A DNA stretch of 64,000 nucleotides from Gammaproteobacteria bacterium UBA2675 (GTDB lineage: Bacteria > Pseudomonadota > Gammaproteobacteria > Pseudomonadales > Pseudohongiellaceae). Below, in pieces: positions 57,395 to 64,000 of this stretch. The translations under genes and the position numbers were made by a program. Every line of letters begins with the position of its first letter. Position 1 is the first letter of the stretch. The stretch covers positions 62,001 to 126,000 of the forward strand of contig DEMH01000010.1 of assembly GCA_002354805.1 (NCBI GenBank), in the 5' to 3' direction. Under the pieces are notes generated by a model, which saw only the letters and a list, made by a program, of their open reading frames with translations, had not been told where the DNA came from and searched no databases.

Positions 57395-57916
57395 ATGACT
57401 ATCATGTTTCGCTACGCGATTTGGTTGCTGCTGATGCCGCCCGTGTTTTCCTGGCTGGGAGCCTATTTTTTCGGTTGGCGCCTGGGTGCCAGTGAGCCAC
57501 TGGTCTTGCCAGCAGCAACGCTGACCCTGATCAGCATTGGCTACTTCATTGCGCTACTGTTTGGTTTTATTTCGACTGCACTCATCAGTCGCTGGATGGC
57601 AACCACTTACGGCGCCAACCGTCAGCTTGGCAGGCATTTTGCGTTCATCACCGTCATCGGAGCGCCACTGGCGTTTGCCAGCCTTGGTCATCTTTTTCCG
57701 CATGTGTTTCTGAATGTCGTGATACTGATACCAGCCATGATGTGGAGTATGTACCTGCTGTATTCGGGTATTGCCACCACGTTTGATACCGTTCCGGAGC
57801 GTGGCATTTTGATGGCTTCGGCGCTGGTGGGCTGGTTGCTGGTGGCCGCTGTTTCGCTGCTGGGTTTGAGTATGTGGTTATGGGTGGCCGGTATTGGCCC
57901 GTCATTGGGAGTGTGA
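57395..57916 (+). CDS. Yip1-like membrane protein at the head of the cbb3 operon
   Basis: A 173-residue inner-membrane protein with about five hydrophobic segments, resembling the Yip1 domain (central [17 protein letters not shown]). It ends four bases before ccoN and sits behind the FNR box, so it is probably co-transcribed with the oxidase. I start at 57395 ([10 protein letters not shown]), though an earlier ATG at 57293 is in frame. A role in oxidase assembly is inference; nothing in the sequence shows it. Confidence 0.7.
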   Translation: MTIMFRYAIWLLLMPPVFSWLGAYFFGWRLGASEPLVLPAATLTLISIGYFIALLFGFISTALISRWMATTYGANRQLGRHFAFITVIGAPLAFASLGHLFPHVFLNVVILIPAMMWSMYLLYSGIATTFDTVPERGILMASALVGWLLVAAVSLLGLSMWLWVAGIGPSLGV

Positions 57917-57920
57917 CCGG

Positions 57921-59393
57921 ATGTCCGCTGTATTGGAACAAGGTGTTATTGACAGAAGTGTCGCTGTGCCAGACACGTACTATGACAAAGTTGTATTGCG
58001 TCTGGTGCAGTTCTCTATCGTCTGGGCGATTGTGGCGATGGGGGCTGGCGTTTATATTTCAGCAGAACTGTTGTGGCCATGGCTGGACTTTGGGCAGCCC
58101 TGGCTCTCCTTCGGGCGTCTGCGCCCACTGCATACCAATGGTGTCATATTCGGATTCGGCGTTTCTGCGCTGATGGCGACGGCGTTCTACAGTGTGCAAC
58201 GTACCAGCCATGTATCACTCTTTGCGCCGCGCCTGGCATGGATCGTCTGTTATGGATGGCAGCTGACTGTCCTGCTGGGCGGCCTGTCACTGCTGGGCGG
58301 CTGGACCTCAAGCAAGGAATACGCAGAGCTGGAGTGGCCGTTTGATATCGCCATCGCGCTGCTCTGGGTATCGTTCGGGATTGTGTTCTTCGGTACTCTG
58401 GCCAGGCGTCGTATTCGTCCCATCTATATTTCCAACTGGTTCTATGGTGGTCTGATCATCGTCATTGCCATGCTCCATATTGTTAACAACCTCGCACTGC
58501 CCGTGACGCTCGACAAGTCCTACTCCCTTTACGCGGGTGCCCAGGACGCCGTGGTGCAATGGTGGTATGGACACAATGCAGTGGGCTTTCTGCTGACTGG
58601 CGGCTTTCTCGGCATGGTTTATTACTTTCTGCCCAAACAGGCTGGCAGACCGATATGGAGCTATCGGCTGTCGATAGTGGCATTCTGGGCCTTTGTTTAC
58701 ACCTACATCTGGGCGGGTCCACACCATCTGCACTACAGCGCCATTCCTGAATGGGTGCAGTCGCTTGGCATGGTGATGAGCATTATTCTGCTGGCCCCGT
58801 CCTGGGCGACGCTGATTAACGGCATCATGACGGTCAGCGGCGCGTGGCAGAAGCTGCGCACAGACCCGGCATTGAAGTTTATTGTGCTGGCTCTGGCATT
58901 CTATGGCCTGGCAACCTTCGAAGGGCCCATGATGGCAATTCGCAGTGTCAACGTGGTCAGTCACTTCACGGACTGGACCATCGGTCATGTGCACTCCGGC
59001 GCACTGGGCTGGAATGCCATGATTACCTATGGAACCTTCTATTTCCTGCTACCGCGAATGGCGGGTAGAGCCCTGTACAGCACATCGCTCGCCAATCTGC
59101 ATTTCTGGCTGGCTCTGGCTGGCACCATGCTCTACATCATGTCGATGTGGGCGGCAGGCGTTTCCCAGGGGCTGCTTTGGTTGAACCTGGATGAAACCGG
59201 CGAACTGCGCTTCAATTTCACCGACATCATGGCAGGAATGGCGCCGTACTACGGACTGCGCCTGCTGGCTGGCCTGATTTTTCTGCTGGGTACCTGTCTG
59301 ATGGCGTGGAATCTGTTCATGACCATCAGGGGGAGGGACCCGGTTGAGGTCACCGCACCCGACGTAGACCCGCTTTACGAGGTAAAACGATGA
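57921..59393 (+). CDS. ccoN: cbb3-type cytochrome c oxidase subunit I
   Basis: CcoN is the catalytic subunit, carrying haem b, haem b3 and CuB. The 490-residue membrane protein has every ligand I expect by comparison with Pseudomonas stutzeri: H71 (RPLHTNG), CuB ligands H218 (WYGHN), H268 and H269 (GPHHLHY), the crosslinked Y262, H356 and H358 (GHVHSG), and E334 (FEGPM). GGGAG lies nine bases before the ATG at 57921. Its stop overlaps the ccoO start as ATGA. Confidence 0.97.
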   Translation: MSAVLEQGVIDRSVAVPDTYYDKVVLRLVQFSIVWAIVAMGAGVYISAELLWPWLDFGQPWLSFGRLRPLHTNGVIFGFGVSALMATAFYSVQRTSHVSLFAPRLAWIVCYGWQLTVLLGGLSLLGGWTSSKEYAELEWPFDIAIALLWVSFGIVFFGTLARRRIRPIYISNWFYGGLIIVIAMLHIVNNLALPVTLDKSYSLYAGAQDAVVQWWYGHNAVGFLLTGGFLGMVYYFLPKQAGRPIWSYRLSIVAFWAFVYTYIWAGPHHLHYSAIPEWVQSLGMVMSIILLAPSWATLINGIMTVSGAWQKLRTDPALKFIVLALAFYGLATFEGPMMAIRSVNVVSHFTDWTIGHVHSGALGWNAMITYGTFYFLLPRMAGRALYSTSLANLHFWLALAGTMLYIMSMWAAGVSQGLLWLNLDETGELRFNFTDIMAGMAPYYGLRLLAGLIFLLGTCLMAWNLFMTIRGRDPVEVTAPDVDPLYEVKR

Positions 59394-60019
59394 CCGGCAT
59401 GTCGCTCCACAAAAAGCTTGAAGAAAATACCGGGCTGCTGATCTTCGGCATTCTGGTTGTTTCTGCCATCGGCGGGCTGGTCCAGATTCTACCGGTGCTT
59501 AATCAGGAGTCGCTGGAAACCCCAACTGGCAGCACAGAGCCATACTCTGCTGTGGCACTGACAGGCCGCGACATCTACATTCGGGAAGGCTGCTCTGTAT
59601 GTCATACACAACAGGTCAGGCCTTTGATTGCCGAGGTTGAGCGCTACGGGCCCTATTCAAGGTCGGGCGAATTTGTATATGACCGTCCATTCCTGTGGGG
59701 CTCCAAACGCACCGGACCGGATTTGCACCGGCTGGCAGGTAAGTATTCCGATGACTGGCATCGTGTCCATCTTCTTGACCCCAGGTCAGTCATTCCGGAA
59801 TCGGTCATGCCGGCCTACCCCTGGCTGGAAGATGCCCCGGCGTCTGAAGTGGGTGATATTCAGAAAAAGATGCAGGTCCTGCAGCGGCTGGGTCACCCTT
59901 ACACGCAGGATCAGATAGAGGCGGCCCCACAACAACTGGAAGGGCTGACGGAGCTGGACGCGCTGGTTGCCTATCTGCAGCAACTTGGAAGTGCTGTTTC
60001 ACGAGAGGAGGCGCCATGA
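59390..60019 (+). CDS. ccoO: cbb3-type oxidase mono-haem subunit II
   Basis: CcoO is the membrane-anchored mono-haem cytochrome c of the oxidase. The 209-residue protein has one N-terminal helix (about 15-36), the haem motif CSVCH (68-72) and PAYPWL with the distal methionine region ([10 protein letters not shown]). Standard length. Coupled to ccoN upstream and to the small ccoQ gene downstream. Confidence 0.96.
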   Translation: MTGMSLHKKLEENTGLLIFGILVVSAIGGLVQILPVLNQESLETPTGSTEPYSAVALTGRDIYIREGCSVCHTQQVRPLIAEVERYGPYSRSGEFVYDRPFLWGSKRTGPDLHRLAGKYSDDWHRVHLLDPRSVIPESVMPAYPWLEDAPASEVGDIQKKMQVLQRLGHPYTQDQIEAAPQQLEGLTELDALVAYLQQLGSAVSREEAP

Positions 60020-60159
60020 CACTTTTTATATTTGTAGGCGACATGCTGGTCATGTTTTTTATGGTGACGATGATAGTGTGGTTGACAGCGGGCGTGGGTA
60101 AATCCAGAGCACAGGAAATCAGCAGAATCCCGCTGGAGGATGAGAACTACAATGGCTGA
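60016..60159 (+). CDS. ccoQ: cbb3-type oxidase small subunit
   Basis: A 47-residue protein read from the ATG at 60016, which overlaps the ccoO stop (ATGA), to the TGA at 60159. It has one transmembrane helix (MLVMFFMVTMIVWLTAGV) followed by a short charged tail, as expected for CcoQ, which stabilises the complex. It overlaps the first codons of ccoP. Position and layout make the assignment firm despite low sequence conservation in the family. Confidence 0.85.
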   Translation: MTLFIFVGDMLVMFFMVTMIVWLTAGVGKSRAQEISRIPLEDENYNG

Positions 60160-61042
60160 TATGCCCGGAGATTTTTGGAGTGGCTGGATCATGGTGCTGA
60201 CGTTGGTGTCGGCGGCCGTGGTCGGGTGGCTGATCTGGAGCGTGTATTTTTCGCCGACGCCACATGAGCCGGAAGAAGAATTAAACGAACCCGTGTGGGA
60301 CGGCGATATGCGGGAGGGCAACGCCCCGGCCCCCATGTGGTGGTTCTGGCTGATTCTTGGCGCCACCGTATTCTCTGTCGGTTACCTGATGCTGTATCCG
60401 GGGCTCGGCTCCTTCAGTGGCATGCTGAACTGGTCGCAGGACGCCCGTGTAAGCAATGCCTACGAGCATTACCAAAACCAGTTTCAACCAGTCCGTGAAG
60501 AGATTCTGGCCGCCTCGCTAGAAGAATTGCAGTCCAGCTCAGAGCGCATGAATACAGCCTCGCGCCTGTTCGCACGTGAATGCGCAGCCTGCCATGGACG
60601 AGACGCCGGTGGGCAGCTGTCTATGTTTCCTGATCTGACCGACCAGGAGTGGCAGTGGGGCGCAACTGCAGAGCAGGTGGAACAGACGCTTCGTAGTGGG
60701 CGTCGTGCTTCCATGCCAGCCTGGTCAGGTGTGATCGAGGAAAGTCAGATTGAACCCCTGGTGGATTATGTGATCGCGATGGATGACAGCGATGCTGAGC
60801 AGATGCCAGGGCGTGCAGTTTACATGACCTACTGTGTTGCCTGTCATGGCGCAGAGGGAGAGGGCAACGCTATGTTTGGTGCACCCTCGCTGCAAGACGA
60901 TGACTGGCTCTACGGGGGGGACCGTGCGAGCGTGCTGACATCCATTGCCGCCGGTCGTGCGGGTGTAATGCCAGCATTCGACGATCGCCTGAATGACGCG
61001 CAGATCCGCTTACTGGTCGCGTGGTTAACACGCGAGCAGTAA
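60152..61042 (+). CDS. ccoP: cbb3-type oxidase di-haem subunit III
   Basis: CcoP passes electrons from periplasmic cytochromes to CcoO. The 296-residue protein has two membrane helices (about 8-33 and 62-83), then two cytochrome c domains with CAACH (144-148) and CVACH (228-232) and distal methionines near 188 (ASMPAW) and 273 (GVMPAF). I start at 60152, inside ccoQ; GGAGGA lies 11 bases upstream. The accessory genes ccoGHIS are not in the window. Confidence 0.95.
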   Translation: MADMPGDFWSGWIMVLTLVSAAVVGWLIWSVYFSPTPHEPEEELNEPVWDGDMREGNAPAPMWWFWLILGATVFSVGYLMLYPGLGSFSGMLNWSQDARVSNAYEHYQNQFQPVREEILAASLEELQSSSERMNTASRLFARECAACHGRDAGGQLSMFPDLTDQEWQWGATAEQVEQTLRSGRRASMPAWSGVIEESQIEPLVDYVIAMDDSDAEQMPGRAVYMTYCVACHGAEGEGNAMFGAPSLQDDDWLYGGDRASVLTSIAAGRAGVMPAFDDRLNDAQIRLLVAWLTREQ

Positions 61043-61061
61043 GCCTGCCGGATACTTCGAC

Positions 61062-63395
61062 CTACTGGTTGTCCTCATCGTCAAAGTCTTTGCCTTTTTT
61101 GGCGTTGGTTTCAGCGCGTTTGTCATCAACCTTTTCAGGTTCACTGTTGTCGCTGACAGTTTTCTGTTCACCAATTGAGTGGATGGTGATCGGCGCTGCC
61201 GGTGCATTGCCGTCTTTGTCTTCGCCAAAATAGAGCGTCATGTGTGGGAATGGGATCTCTATGCCAGCTGCATCCAGACGGTACTTGACCAGCCGGTTGT
61301 AGGCGCGTCCGATGCGCCACTGAGATCCCGGAAGAGTCTTGATGCGGACACGAATGTTAACGGAGCTGTCAGCAAGTGCTGTGACACCGTGAACTTCCAG
61401 GTCCTCCAGGATATCGTTCTTGCACTCATCATCTGCCATAAGCTCTTCAAAGGCCTTGCGCAGCTCTACAATCACTGTATCGATATCTTCGCGATAGGCT
61501 ACCCCGTACTCGCCAAGATGGTACGCAAATTCGCGCATGTAGTTGGATACGGTATCTACTGATGAGAATGGGATCAGGTGATAGGTGCCGGATAGATCAC
61601 GCAGCCCCAGGGAGCGGATGGTGAGTTTTTCGGCGACGCCGGTGATACCGGCAGCTGTCACGACATCACCGTTATTGATGGCGTTTTCCAGCTGAATAAA
61701 GACCCCGGTAATGATGTCCTGCACCAGCTTCTGGGCACCAAAACCAATGGCCAGACCCAGCACACCGGCACCTGCGATCAGTGGGCCTATATTAATACCG
61801 ATTTCTGACAGTACGACCATCAGGGTCATCACAACCAGGGTGATCGACACCGCATTGCGGAAGATCGTCAACAGGGTTTTCTCGCGTGCGCTGGGTCCGC
61901 CACGCGATGAATCCGGGTTGAGTCGCTGCTCTATCCAGCTTGCCAGGGCAATCCAGACACCAAGTGCCAGCAGGATGATCAAGGCTACAGAAATGGCTGT
62001 GCCCAGCGTGTTGATGCCGGCGTCCGATGCCAGCCATGCGGGCAGGTTGAACAGGCTCCATGCATCCGCCACAAAGCCGAGCACAACAATCAGAATGACC
62101 AGTCTGACACCCTTCATGATCGCGGGCAGGAATCCGTTCAGCCGATCCTCCAGCAAGGGGAAACGTGCCCGCGTTTCATCGCTTAACTGGAAACCACGAC
62201 CCAGCAGCTGCCCCAGCACCACTGACAGGAACAGGCCCAGTCCGATAGCCACCAGCGTCTGCAATGAAGCGCGCAGCATAAAGGGCAGGGCATCTTCGGG
62301 GCGCGCGATGGTCACCAGGGTCATCGCTGCCAGGTAGGCAATAGCCACCACGAACCAGCTTTTGCTCAGCATGCCCAGCAAGACGCGATTGAATGTCATT
62401 TCAGCATTCTGGGAAAGCTCTGTGAGCTTGTCGGTAATACGGGCTTTATTCTGCAGAAGAATGGCCAGTGCGTACAGGAACGCCAGCAGCATCACAATCA
62501 GGGCAGTCAATTTGCCGACGGCAGGCGTAAGCAATTCATTGGCCAGCGGCACCAGAAACAATATGCCGTAACCGATGAATCCAACCAGCCTGGACAGCCA
62601 GGCGTGCCAGTAATGCGCCTGTTCGGCGCTCAGCGGCAGCATGCGGAGACCATCATTTCGGGCGGCAAACAATACTCTGATCAGTGCCCGCGTGATTTCG
62701 ATGATTAGAAACGCATTCAGGAACAGCGACTGCTGAATGTCCATTTCGCCAGAGTTGCCAGGTACAAAAAGCGCAACCAGGTAGCCGCCCACATAGGCGA
62801 GCGGGATCACTACAAAATCCAGCAGGGCGGCACCGCCCACGGCAATTGATTTGTGCAGCATACGACTGCCGCCAGTATCTTTGAGAGCCCATCGGTCAAT
62901 CGCTGTGAACACCGGACGTGCCATCAGTCTCAACAGCAGGAATAGCGACACAGCCGCCGCGATGACAAGCAGCAGACCCATTGCTTCACTGGTCAGATTG
63001 TCGACCTGCACAGCCTGCTCGCCAGAGACCAGGTCAGTTATTGACTGGAAAGCCTCCATGGATTCAGCGACCAGATTCTGTGCCAGCTCACGTGTGGCGC
63101 CTGCGATTTCCTGCACCGGTGAGCCAGAGGCTTCTTCCTCGGTTGAAGGTTCATCTGTTGTCGGATCCTCGCCGGCTGCCAGGGCACGCAAGTCACTGAT
63201 TAGCTGCTCTCTGGCCTGCTGATCCTCGAGGATATCCGCGAGGTAGGCATAGGAATTGTCAGTACCGGAGTTGTTCTCGGTAGCGGTTTCTGCGGCCGTA
63301 GACAGCGCCGGCTGTGCGTTGGCGAGGCCAGCGACCATCAGTATGCAGAAACTGGCAAGGATGGCGATTATATTGGCCGGTGTCAGATGCGTCAC
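61062..63395 (-). CDS. Large MscS-family mechanosensitive channel
   Basis: A 777-residue protein with a signal peptide (cleavage near LANAQ, residue 28), an acidic periplasmic region, about ten or eleven membrane segments, and a C-terminal MscS core: pore-lining helix LIAGAGVLGLAIGFGAQKLVQDIITG, then a beta domain (NAINNGDVV) and an alpha/beta tail. The layout resembles the large YbiO-type channels, which open under osmotic downshift. The last 40 residues are charged and probably disordered. It converges with ccoP. Confidence 0.9.
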   Translation of the reverse strand: MTHLTPANIIAILASFCILMVAGLANAQPALSTAAETATENNSGTDNSYAYLADILEDQQAREQLISDLRALAAGEDPTTDEPSTEEEASGSPVQEIAGATRELAQNLVAESMEAFQSITDLVSGEQAVQVDNLTSEAMGLLLVIAAAVSLFLLLRLMARPVFTAIDRWALKDTGGSRMLHKSIAVGGAALLDFVVIPLAYVGGYLVALFVPGNSGEMDIQQSLFLNAFLIIEITRALIRVLFAARNDGLRMLPLSAEQAHYWHAWLSRLVGFIGYGILFLVPLANELLTPAVGKLTALIVMLLAFLYALAILLQNKARITDKLTELSQNAEMTFNRVLLGMLSKSWFVVAIAYLAAMTLVTIARPEDALPFMLRASLQTLVAIGLGLFLSVVLGQLLGRGFQLSDETRARFPLLEDRLNGFLPAIMKGVRLVILIVVLGFVADAWSLFNLPAWLASDAGINTLGTAISVALIILLALGVWIALASWIEQRLNPDSSRGGPSAREKTLLTIFRNAVSITLVVMTLMVVLSEIGINIGPLIAGAGVLGLAIGFGAQKLVQDIITGVFIQLENAINNGDVVTAAGITGVAEKLTIRSLGLRDLSGTYHLIPFSSVDTVSNYMREFAYHLGEYGVAYREDIDTVIVELRKAFEELMADDECKNDILEDLEVHGVTALADSSVNIRVRIKTLPGSQWRIGRAYNRLVKYRLDAAGIEIPFPHMTLYFGEDKDGNAPAAPITIHSIGEQKTVSDNSEPEKVDDKRAETNAKKGKDFDDEDNQ

Positions 63396-63496
63396 TATGC
63401 GATCTCCATGTGGTCGTTATTTTCTACGTTGCAGATGCTGAACAAGCCTAAGGTCTGGCAAGCCAATTGGCAAATCTGCGGCTTCAGGCAAAGCGC

Positions 63497-63546
63497 TTGA
63501 CAATACTGTGTGACATACAGCATTATTACTGTGTCGCGCACAGTAA
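63497..63546 (+). promoter_or_regulatory. Promoter with overlapping palindrome before the PadR gene
   Basis: A TTGACA -35 (63497-63502) is followed at 18 bases by CATTAT (63521-63526) as a possible -10. A perfect inverted repeat TTACTGTG-N5-CACAGTAA (63526-63546) starts at the last base of that -10, and CTGT-N7-ACAG lies between the two boxes. Autorepression by the PadR protein is the natural reading. The ATG is 130 bases further on, so the leader would be long. Confidence 0.5.
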
Positions 63547-63676
63547 GCGAATGCCTAGCTCTGCTGATGCCGACTAAATTCAGCAGTAGCCGGGTACCTG
63601 GTTAAGTACGGATCTCTCGCGAGCTGGATCATGTAAGACAGCAGCCCTGAGGCAGAGTCCTTCAGAGAGGTAGCAA

Positions 63677-64000
63677 ATGAGTGAAGATCGTTTGGAGGCC
63701 ATGCGCCTTGAATTGCGGCGTGGCAGTCTGGCATTGATCGTGCTGACTGCGTTGCGTCAGGAGCATTATGGCTACTCACTGCGACAAAAACTGCAGGCTG
63801 ACGGACTGGCCATCGAAGAGGGCACTTTGTACCCCCTGGTGCGCCGGCTTGAGAGTCATGGCCTGCTGGACAGTCGCTGGAGTGATGAACAGGGCAGGCG
63901 GCGACGTTACTACAGGATGTCGGCAGATGGGCAGAAGGTTCTCAATGCATTGAAGCAGGAATGGCAGACACTCAACAAGGTCATGCACACCGTACAGGAG
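63677..64000 (+). CDS. PadR-family transcriptional regulator (partial, runs off right edge)
   Basis: I translated from an ATG at 63677 and the frame stays open for 108 codons to the window end. The winged helix is typical of PadR: LRRGSLALIVLTALRQEHYGYSLRQKL, EEGTLYPLVRRLESHGLLDSRW and RRRYYRMSADGQKVL. The missing part would be the C-terminal dimerisation helix. PadR proteins usually repress neighbouring transport or stress genes; the target is probably beyond the right edge or its own promoter. Confidence 0.88.
   Translation, partial: MSEDRLEAMRLELRRGSLALIVLTALRQEHYGYSLRQKLQADGLAIEEGTLYPLVRRLESHGLLDSRWSDEQGRRRRYYRMSADGQKVLNALKQEWQTLNKVMHTVQE

Overview
The window looks like chromosomal DNA of a free-living, aerobic or microaerobic gammaproteobacterium. 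I base this on the recC-recB-recD gene order, the lptFG/pepA/valS neighbourhood, DASH cryptochrome, a cbb3 oxidase operon with an FNR/Anr-type box, and many exported peptidases and amidohydrolases of the kind common in marine heterotrophs. An OM182/Pseudohongiella-like relative is a guess from gene content; no rRNA or other marker gene is present to test it. I see no prophage, insertion sequence, CRISPR array, rRNA or tRNA. The gene order is dense and ordinary for a core chromosome.

Layout. 1-9030: recD (cut by the left edge), recB and recC on the minus strand, in an ATGA-overlapping operon, preceded on the same strand by a lipoprotein amidase and a secreted protein of unknown function. 12053-17334: a DUF5916 outer-membrane-type protein, a divergent MocR regulator/LysE exporter pair and a DinB protein. 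17329-22399: sbcC and sbcD behind two small genes. 22423-23286: a DUF2975 membrane protein and an XRE regulator behind tandem palindromes. 23310-28619: katG and valS. 28748-28860: a folded, REP-like intergenic element. 29008-35142: DUF547, DMT transporter, pepA, thioesterase, lptF and lptG. 35176-41276: a Leptospira-type citramalate synthase, a secreted/RDD pair, a divergent leuB, a 41-residue membrane ORF, cry-DASH and a cytochrome c. 41399-51567: a run of mostly single metabolic genes (aldo/keto reductase, DUF938, MAPEG, HAD, M20, GT2, thioesterase, VanX-like dipeptidase, amidohydrolase, DUF885). 51651-55869: two adjacent amidohydrolase-fold proteins with degenerate metal sites. 55991-57112: a membrane-anchored EEP protein. 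57223-61042: an FNR-type box, a Yip1-like gene and ccoNOQP. 61062-64000: a large MscS-type channel and a PadR regulator cut by the right edge.

How the genes work together. RecBCD and SbcCD form two double-strand-end processing systems; photolyase-like and catalase-peroxidase genes add damage tolerance. CimA and LeuB can give a threonine-independent route to 2-oxobutyrate for isoleucine. LptF/LptG are the membrane part of the LPS exporter. The exported amidase, M20, VanX-like, DUF885 and amidohydrolase proteins suggest scavenging of peptides or amides. The cbb3 operon provides high-affinity respiration under low oxygen.

I did not find a clearly new multi-gene system. The most interesting leads are the degenerate amidohydrolase pair, the citramalate synthase with its unusual LeuB, the missing holC between pepA and valS, and several well-formed operator-like palindromes in front of regulators.
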